From assembly GCA_046542305.1 (NCBI GenBank), contig JBKHBQ010000014.1:1-27156 (forward strand): 27,156 bases of DNA, in the 5' to 3' direction. Position numbers and translations under genes: made by a program. The notes beneath the pieces were generated by a model. It worked only from the letters and a program-made list of their open reading frames with translations. It was not told where the DNA came from and made no database searches. Positions 22,398 through 27,156 of this stretch are shown here, in pieces. How positions within the stretch are numbered: the stretch's first letter is position 1; the number at the start of each line of letters is the position of its first letter. The stretch is from JBKHBQ01 sp046542305. GTDB lineage: Bacteria > Bacteroidota > Bacteroidia > Bacteroidales > 4484-276.

Positions 22398-23876
22398 ATG
22401 AAATCTTCGCACACCATACAATTCCTGCTTAACGACACACCTGTCGAAATCGATTTTCGTGAAAATAAATTCAAGCCTTCCACTACGGTACTGACCTTTC
22501 TTCGCCATTATGCAGGGCTGAAAGGCGTAAAGGAAGGCTGTGCCGAAGGCGATTGCGGCGCCTGCACGGTGGTGGTCGCTCAGCCGGGGATGCGTGGCGA
22601 TCTGGAATACAAATGCGTGAATTCCTGCCTGCTGTTCCTGCCCATGATCCACGGCAAACAACTGATTACAGCAGAACACCTTGCCGAGCAGAAAAACGGC
22701 GCCGAAGTGCTCCATCCTGTGCAGCAGGCGCTGGTTGATCATCACGGCAGCCAGTGCGGATATTGCACACCGGGTTTTGTGATGGCAATGTTTGCCCTTT
22801 ATAAAAACCATTCTTATCCTTCACGGGAAACCGTGGAAGAGGCGCTTACCGGAAATCTCTGCAGGTGTACCGGATACCGGCCAATCGTAGATGCTGCCGT
22901 TGAAGCGTGCAAAAACGGAGGGAACGATCATTTTTTAAGAAATCATGATACCATTTTTAACCAACTGAAAGAAATATCTGACGATCATACAACCCTGGAA
23001 TTATCCGCAAAGAACCAGCTATATCTGAAGCCCTTTACGCTGAACGAAACTTTGCGTTTAAGGACTACACATCCGGCGGCGATGATTACCGGCGGGTCGA
23101 CGGACGCGGCATTGCTGCAGACCAAGAAACGGATTCACCTGCCGGAAATTCTGGATATTTCTGCAGTAAATGAATTGAACATGATTGTGGAGGACCACAA
23201 TAAAATCGCCATTGGCGCGGGAACAACACTTCAGGAACTGCTGGATTATTCGCGCGAGCGGCTGAAGGTGCTGGCGAAAATGCTGGATGTATTCGGATCG
23301 CTGCAAATTCGCAACCTGGCAACCATCGGCGGAAACATCGGCTCGGCTTCCCCGATCGGAGACACGCTGCCTGTGCTGATGGCGCTTGAGGCAAAGGTTA
23401 ATCTGATTTCAACAAAAGGGCAGCGGGAAATGCTCATCGAAGAATTCATCCGCGGATACCGGCAAACCGCACTTCTGCCGGATGAACTGATTGCGTTTAT
23501 CCTGATCGGTAAGCCGGGAAAAAATGAATTGCTGAAAAGCTATAAGATATCCAAAAGGAAAGATCTTGATATTTCATCGGTGTCGGCGGCATTCCGGCTA
23601 AGGCTTTCTTCAGAAGGAATGATCCGGAAAGCTATCCTGGCATACGGCGGCATGGCTGCCATGCCCGCAAGGGCAAGACAAGCCGAAGAATTTCTGGAAG
23701 GCAAAACCTGGGCGCGTGAACATGCGGAGGCGGCGGCTGAAATAATTGCAGCCGAATTTTCACCGATTTCCGATGCGCGTGCAGAAGCCGCATCCCGGAA
23801 AATCATGGCGAAAAACCTGCTGCTGAAGTTTTTTGCAGAAACATCCATAACCCGTTTACAGAGGGAGGGCATATGA
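22398..23876 (+). CDS. xdhA: Xanthine dehydrogenase small subunit (2Fe-2S and FAD domains)
   Basis: 492 aa electron-transfer subunit of a molybdenum hydroxylase. The first [2Fe-2S] domain has GCAEGDCGAC (C48, C53, C56) and the fourth ligand C77. The second, helical cluster has SQCGYCTPGF (C120, C123) and NLCRCTGYRPI (C155, C157). After a linker (about 165-215) comes the FAD domain, with ITGGSTDAALL and ATIGGNIGSASPIGDTLPVL. The CO-dehydrogenase-like C-terminal FAD domain follows (about 385-490, ISKRKDLDISSVSAAF, YGGMAAMPARA). Electrons pass from molybdenum through both clusters to FAD, then probably to NAD+. It overlaps xdhB by 4 bases (ATGA). No XdhC (cofactor sulfuration chaperone) gene lies in the window. 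Confidence 0.93.
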   Translation: MKSSHTIQFLLNDTPVEIDFRENKFKPSTTVLTFLRHYAGLKGVKEGCAEGDCGACTVVVAQPGMRGDLEYKCVNSCLLFLPMIHGKQLITAEHLAEQKNGAEVLHPVQQALVDHHGSQCGYCTPGFVMAMFALYKNHSYPSRETVEEALTGNLCRCTGYRPIVDAAVEACKNGGNDHFLRNHDTIFNQLKEISDDHTTLELSAKNQLYLKPFTLNETLRLRTTHPAAMITGGSTDAALLQTKKRIHLPEILDISAVNELNMIVEDHNKIAIGAGTTLQELLDYSRERLKVLAKMLDVFGSLQIRNLATIGGNIGSASPIGDTLPVLMALEAKVNLISTKGQREMLIEEFIRGYRQTALLPDELIAFILIGKPGKNELLKSYKISKRKDLDISSVSAAFRLRLSSEGMIRKAILAYGGMAAMPARARQAEEFLEGKTWAREHAEAAAEIIAAEFSPISDARAEAASRKIMAKNLLLKFFAETSITRLQREGI

Positions 23877-26233
23877 AAAAGCAAGGCTCCGCATACCTGC
23901 ACCACGAAAGCGCGGTGAATCATGTGACCGGAAGATCGGTTTACGTGAACGATATGCCCTCCGGCGAAGGCACATTGCACGGGCACGTGGTGTACAGCAA
24001 ATGGGCACATGCCCGGATCAGATCCTGCGATCTGGCCACAGCACGAAAAAGCCCCGGGGTGGTTGCAGTGATTGCTGCACAGGATATTCCCGGTAAAAAC
24101 CAGATGGGTCCGGTGGTTCATGATGAACCCTGCCTCGCCGGCGATATCGTTGAATTTTACGGGCAGGCCATGTTTCTGATCGCAGCCGTTGATGAAGAAT
24201 CCGCAAGGCAGGCCGAATCGCTCATTCACCTCGAAGTGGAAGAACTTCAACCCACCCTGGATATCTATTCCGCGATGGAAAAAAACATGCTGCTGAGCCC
24301 GGAACGGAAAATTGAATGCGGCAACACGGGAGAAGCTTTTGCAGCGGCGGCACACATAGTGGAAGGAACATTGCAAACCGGTGCGCAGGAACACTGGTAC
24401 CTCGAAACCCAATCGTGCCTGTGTGTGCCCGGCGAATCTCATGAAATGAAAGTATACAGCTCCACGCAGCATCCGTCGGAAACCCAGCATATTGTGGCGG
24501 AAGTCCTCGGAGTGCCTGTCAACATGGTGACGGTTGAAATGCGGCGCATGGGCGGAGCTTTCGGCGGCAAGGAAACGCAGGCCAATCATGTGGCAGCGTG
24601 GAGCGCGCTGCTGGCGAATGCAACCGGAAAACCGGTAAAAATCCATCTGTTCCGCGACGACGACCAGATCATGACTGGAAAGCGGCATCGTTTTCTTTCG
24701 GACTACAAAGCGGCATTTACAGGTGAAGGCAAAATCGTTGCCCTCGAAACAACCCTGAATTCCGATGGCGGCGCCGCCACCGATCTTTCTAATGCCATCA
24801 TGGAGCGGGCGATGTTTCATATTGACAATGCGTATTTTATCCCTAATCTTAAGGTAACCGGCAGGGTATGGAAAACCAATCTGCCATCGAACACGGCTTT
24901 CCGCGGATTCGGCGGCCCGCAGGGTATGGCAGTGGTAGAAACCGTAATCGACCGGATCGCAAGGACATTGGGAAAGGATGCTGCTGAAATCAGAAAAATA
25001 AATTTCTATAAAAAGCACGAGCAAAACCAGACCCATTATGGCCAGGCGGTAACAAACAATCCGCTTGAGATGATGTACGACAGGCTTTTGAAGAAAGCGG
25101 AATATACCAGCATGCGAAAAGCTGCTGATCTCTACAACCGTGAAAATGCAGTTTCCAGGAAAGGCCTCGCCCTCACTCCGGTAAAATTCGGGATTTCCTT
25201 CACCACTTCATTCCTGAATCAGGCCGGAGCGCTGGTACACCTTTACCGTGACGGCACCGTGCAGGTAAATCACGGCGGAACGGAAATGGGCCAGGGCCTT
25301 CACACCAAGATCCTCGGCATTGCGGCACGCGAACTTGGCATTGATCCTTCGAAAATCAGGATCACTGCCACTGACACTTCCAAAGTGCCCAATACATCGG
25401 CCACCGCGGCCTCCTCGGGCAGCGACCTCAACGGAATGGCCGTAAAAAATGCCATCGATACACTGAAGCAAAGATTGCTGCCGCTGGCTTCAGGTCTGCT
25501 TACCAAAAACCATCCCAATAAAACCAAGTCCGAAAACATCTGCATTGAAAATGGCCTCGTTCAAGACGTCCTCCACCCGGAGCGGCGAATAGCCTTTGAA
25601 GAACTGATCAATCAGGCATACCTGAACCAGATCAGCCTGAGCGCCACCGGTTTTTACAGAACCCCCGGTATCTGGTTCGACAAAGAAAAGGGACGTGGGG
25701 AGCCGTTCCATTATTTTGCTTTCGGAATGGCGGTTTCCGAAATTCTGCTGGACACACTCACCGGACACCATCAAATCCTAAAAACATTTATCGTGCATGA
25801 TGTGGGCAGCAGCCTCAATCCGCACATCGACCTGGGGCAGATCGAAGGTGGGTTTGTGCAGGGCCTCGGCTGGTGTACCACCGAAGACATCAAATGGAAC
25901 GAAAAAGGATTTCTGCTCAACCACTCGCCCGATACCTATAAAATTCCGGCTGTGCGCGATATCCCGAAGGTTTTTGAAACAGAACTGCTGCCAAAGGCGC
26001 CGCAACATGGCACCATCCACAACAGCAAGGCCGTGGGAGAGCCTCCGCTTATGCTGGCATTTTCGGTGTGGCTTGCGCTGAAAGATGCCATTTCGGCTGT
26101 GGGCAACCATAGGTTCGAACCTGAATTCAGGCTGCCCGCCACCAATGAAGTCATCCTGCAATCCATCGAAGAAATCAGGATGAGGATGAAGCAGCAAACG
26201 CAAGCACACTCAGAAACAACAGCTTCAGAATAA
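23873..26233 (+). CDS. xdhB: Xanthine dehydrogenase molybdopterin-binding subunit
   Basis: 786 aa catalytic subunit that hydroxylates hypoxanthine to xanthine and xanthine to uric acid. Molybdenum-site motifs match xanthine dehydrogenase rather than aldehyde oxidase: GGAFGGKETQ (Glu equivalent to bovine Glu802), SNTAFRGFGGPQG (Arg equivalent to bovine Arg880), GTEMGQGLHTKI, and KAVGEPPLML with the catalytic base Glu723 (bovine Glu1261). The N-terminal SAVNHVTGRSVYVNDMP is the usual start of the large subunit. Length is normal for a separate MoCo subunit. Coupled to xdhA by an ATGA overlap; a hairpin follows the stop codon. The enzyme probably works in purine catabolism in the cytoplasm. Confidence 0.93.
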   Translation: MKKQGSAYLHHESAVNHVTGRSVYVNDMPSGEGTLHGHVVYSKWAHARIRSCDLATARKSPGVVAVIAAQDIPGKNQMGPVVHDEPCLAGDIVEFYGQAMFLIAAVDEESARQAESLIHLEVEELQPTLDIYSAMEKNMLLSPERKIECGNTGEAFAAAAHIVEGTLQTGAQEHWYLETQSCLCVPGESHEMKVYSSTQHPSETQHIVAEVLGVPVNMVTVEMRRMGGAFGGKETQANHVAAWSALLANATGKPVKIHLFRDDDQIMTGKRHRFLSDYKAAFTGEGKIVALETTLNSDGGAATDLSNAIMERAMFHIDNAYFIPNLKVTGRVWKTNLPSNTAFRGFGGPQGMAVVETVIDRIARTLGKDAAEIRKINFYKKHEQNQTHYGQAVTNNPLEMMYDRLLKKAEYTSMRKAADLYNRENAVSRKGLALTPVKFGISFTTSFLNQAGALVHLYRDGTVQVNHGGTEMGQGLHTKILGIAARELGIDPSKIRITATDTSKVPNTSATAASSGSDLNGMAVKNAIDTLKQRLLPLASGLLTKNHPNKTKSENICIENGLVQDVLHPERRIAFEELINQAYLNQISLSATGFYRTPGIWFDKEKGRGEPFHYFAFGMAVSEILLDTLTGHHQILKTFIVHDVGSSLNPHIDLGQIEGGFVQGLGWCTTEDIKWNEKGFLLNHSPDTYKIPAVRDIPKVFETELLPKAPQHGTIHNSKAVGEPPLMLAFSVWLALKDAISAVGNHRFEPEFRLPATNEVILQSIEEIRMRMKQQTQAHSETTASE

Positions 26234-26260
26234 ATGACCCGCCTTTTCAGCCAGGGTCAT
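26234..26260 (+). terminator. Hairpin directly after xdhB
   Basis: ATGACCC (26234-26240) pairs with GGGTCAT (26254-26260) across a 13-base loop, starting right after the TAA. The following sequence TCTATACC is only weakly T-rich, so termination efficiency is uncertain. Confidence 0.5.
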
Positions 26261-26369
26261 TCTATACCAGCCGATCAGTACGCCGGATTGTAATGGATTG
26301 GAAATCCGTGCCGGTATAATTTCCGGCTGCATTTGCAAATGATTTCACCCGACCATATAGAAGTTAACC

Positions 26370-26377
26370 TATTTTTG
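26370..26377 (+). promoter_or_regulatory. -7 promoter element for the DMT transporter gene
   Basis: TATTTTTG, exact TAnnTTTG, 25 bases before the ATG at 26403. No well-spaced -33 TTTG was found. Confidence 0.5.
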
Positions 26378-26402
26378 CAGCCTCAAAAAAAAACGACAGT
26401 AT

Positions 26403-27156
26403 ATGCACTTTCTGGTCCTTGCCATACTTACCTCCACCGCGATTATTATTACCTTCAGGCTGCTCAGGAATTTCAATGTCAGCATCGTACAGGCCATTAC
26501 GGTCAATTACCTGGTGGCTTCCGTTTTCGGCTTCCTGAGTGAACCGGACAGCTACGATCCTGTTCAGATCATCAATGCTCCGTGGTTTTATCTTTCTATG
26601 CTTATGGGCCTGTCGCTGATCATCGGTTTTAATCTTTTCGCGCTGTCGGCCCAGAAAGCCGGGGTAGCCGTCACGGCCATTTCCAGCCGCATGTCGGTAG
26701 TGATTCCGGTAAGCCTTGGTTTTATTATTTTTGGAGATACGGCGGGAGTTTTCAAGATCGCCGGCATTGTTACCGCCCTGGTGGCATTTTACTTTACTTC
26801 CAAAAAAGATAAAAGCATTTACATTAACCAGGAATATGTTTTCCTTCCTGTTATTTTATTCGTTGCCATTGGCACCAACGATTCGCTGATGAAAGTGGCC
26901 GAGCATTATTTTATTACCACCGATTTTGTGTCGTTCCTGGCCACCTCTTTTGGCTTTGCATTGTTTTTTGGTATGCTGGTTTTTATATACAAAAACCGCA
27001 AAAGCAAGGAAACCGTCCAGGCCAAAAACATCATTGCCGGCATTATTCTGGGTTTGCTCAATTGGTTTTCTACACTTTATACCCTTAAGGGCCTGGATGT
27101 TTTCCAGGTTTCCTTCTTTATGCCGATGTATAATGTCGGCGTGGTCACACTTTCCA
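26403..27156 (+). CDS. EamA/DMT superfamily transporter, truncated by window end
   Basis: First 251 residues of a drug/metabolite-type transporter; the frame is open to the window edge. It begins MHFLVLAILTSTAIIITFRL and shows at least seven hydrophobic helices. The EamA-typical segment AGVAVTAISSRMSVVIPVSL and a GxxLGLLNWFSTLYTLKGL-like start of the second half indicate the usual two-fold repeat of five helices each. Substrate unknown. The gene has its own -7 element and is separated from xdhB by a hairpin and 169 bases, so it need not work with the dehydrogenase, though a purine or metabolite exporter role would be plausible. Confidence 0.8.
   Translation, partial: MHFLVLAILTSTAIIITFRLLRNFNVSIVQAITVNYLVASVFGFLSEPDSYDPVQIINAPWFYLSMLMGLSLIIGFNLFALSAQKAGVAVTAISSRMSVVIPVSLGFIIFGDTAGVFKIAGIVTALVAFYFTSKKDKSIYINQEYVFLPVILFVAIGTNDSLMKVAEHYFITTDFVSFLATSFGFALFFGMLVFIYKNRKSKETVQAKNIIAGIILGLLNWFSTLYTLKGLDVFQVSFFMPMYNVGVVTLS

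Noticed and set aside
23540..25036. 498-codon minus-strand frame across xdhA and xdhB
   Set aside because: It lies entirely opposite two clearly coding genes and is rich in His/Cys/Arg, as expected from the complement of G/C-rich coding DNA.
1..27156. CRISPR arrays, tRNA genes, insertion sequences, toxin-antitoxin pairs or phage genes
   Set aside because: I looked for spaced direct repeats, cloverleaf-like segments and transposase motifs on both strands by eye and found none. A dedicated tRNA and repeat scan would be needed to be certain.

Overview
The window looks like an ordinary chromosomal segment of a member of the Bacteroidota (probably a Bacteroidales-like lineage). The reasons are lineage-typical families (LruC/DUF4842 lipoprotein, DUF4834, DUF4783, RlmH with a GAYGFSDD motif), an rpmH gene not followed by rnpA, weak Shine-Dalgarno signals, and many copies of the Bacteroidota promoter signature (-33 TTTG, -7 TAnnTTTG). 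No tRNA, rRNA, CRISPR array, insertion sequence or phage gene was seen.

Layout. 1-1.4 kb: the end of a CoA-binding protein and an unassigned protein that resembles HhH-GPD glycosylases and carries a C-terminal cysteine cluster. 1.4-3.35 kb: an LruC lipoprotein gene on the minus strand, followed by the frameshifted C-terminal remnant of a second copy. 3.35-8.4 kb: a 5'-nucleotidase-family lipoprotein, an OsmC protein, rRNA methyltransferase rlmB, dipeptidase pepD and ribosomal protein gene rpmH, most with their own promoter and several with clear terminators. 8.5-12.55 kb: a DUF4834 membrane peptide, a YfhO-type membrane protein and a family 4 glycosyltransferase, closely spaced. 12.8-19.4 kb: a surface-glycan block that looks more A/T-rich than its surroundings. 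19.4-22.3 kb: BrkB/YihY membrane protein, nadC, a DUF4783 exported protein and rlmH. 22.4-26.2 kb: a two-gene xanthine dehydrogenase operon. The window ends inside a DMT/EamA-type transporter.

The glycan block is the most interesting part. One arm runs rightward: an SpsF-type cytidylyltransferase, a NeuB-type sialic-acid synthase and a KdsC-like HAD phosphatase. These are the last three steps expected for a CMP-activated nonulosonic acid made through a phosphorylated intermediate, as in the Kdn route. A GpsA-like dehydrogenase diverges from this arm across overlapping promoters. Facing the arm from the other side are a Wzx-type flippase and a large GT-B-like transferase with an HP motif. The likely joint product is a cell-surface glycan containing an acidic nine-carbon sugar, possibly with glycerol phosphate. 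No NeuC-type epimerase is present, so the precursor sugar is unknown.

The rest is mainly housekeeping: nucleotide hydrolysis and purine oxidation (5'-nucleotidase-family lipoprotein, XdhAB), NAD synthesis (NadC), ribosome maturation (RlmB, RlmH, L34) and peptide turnover (PepD).
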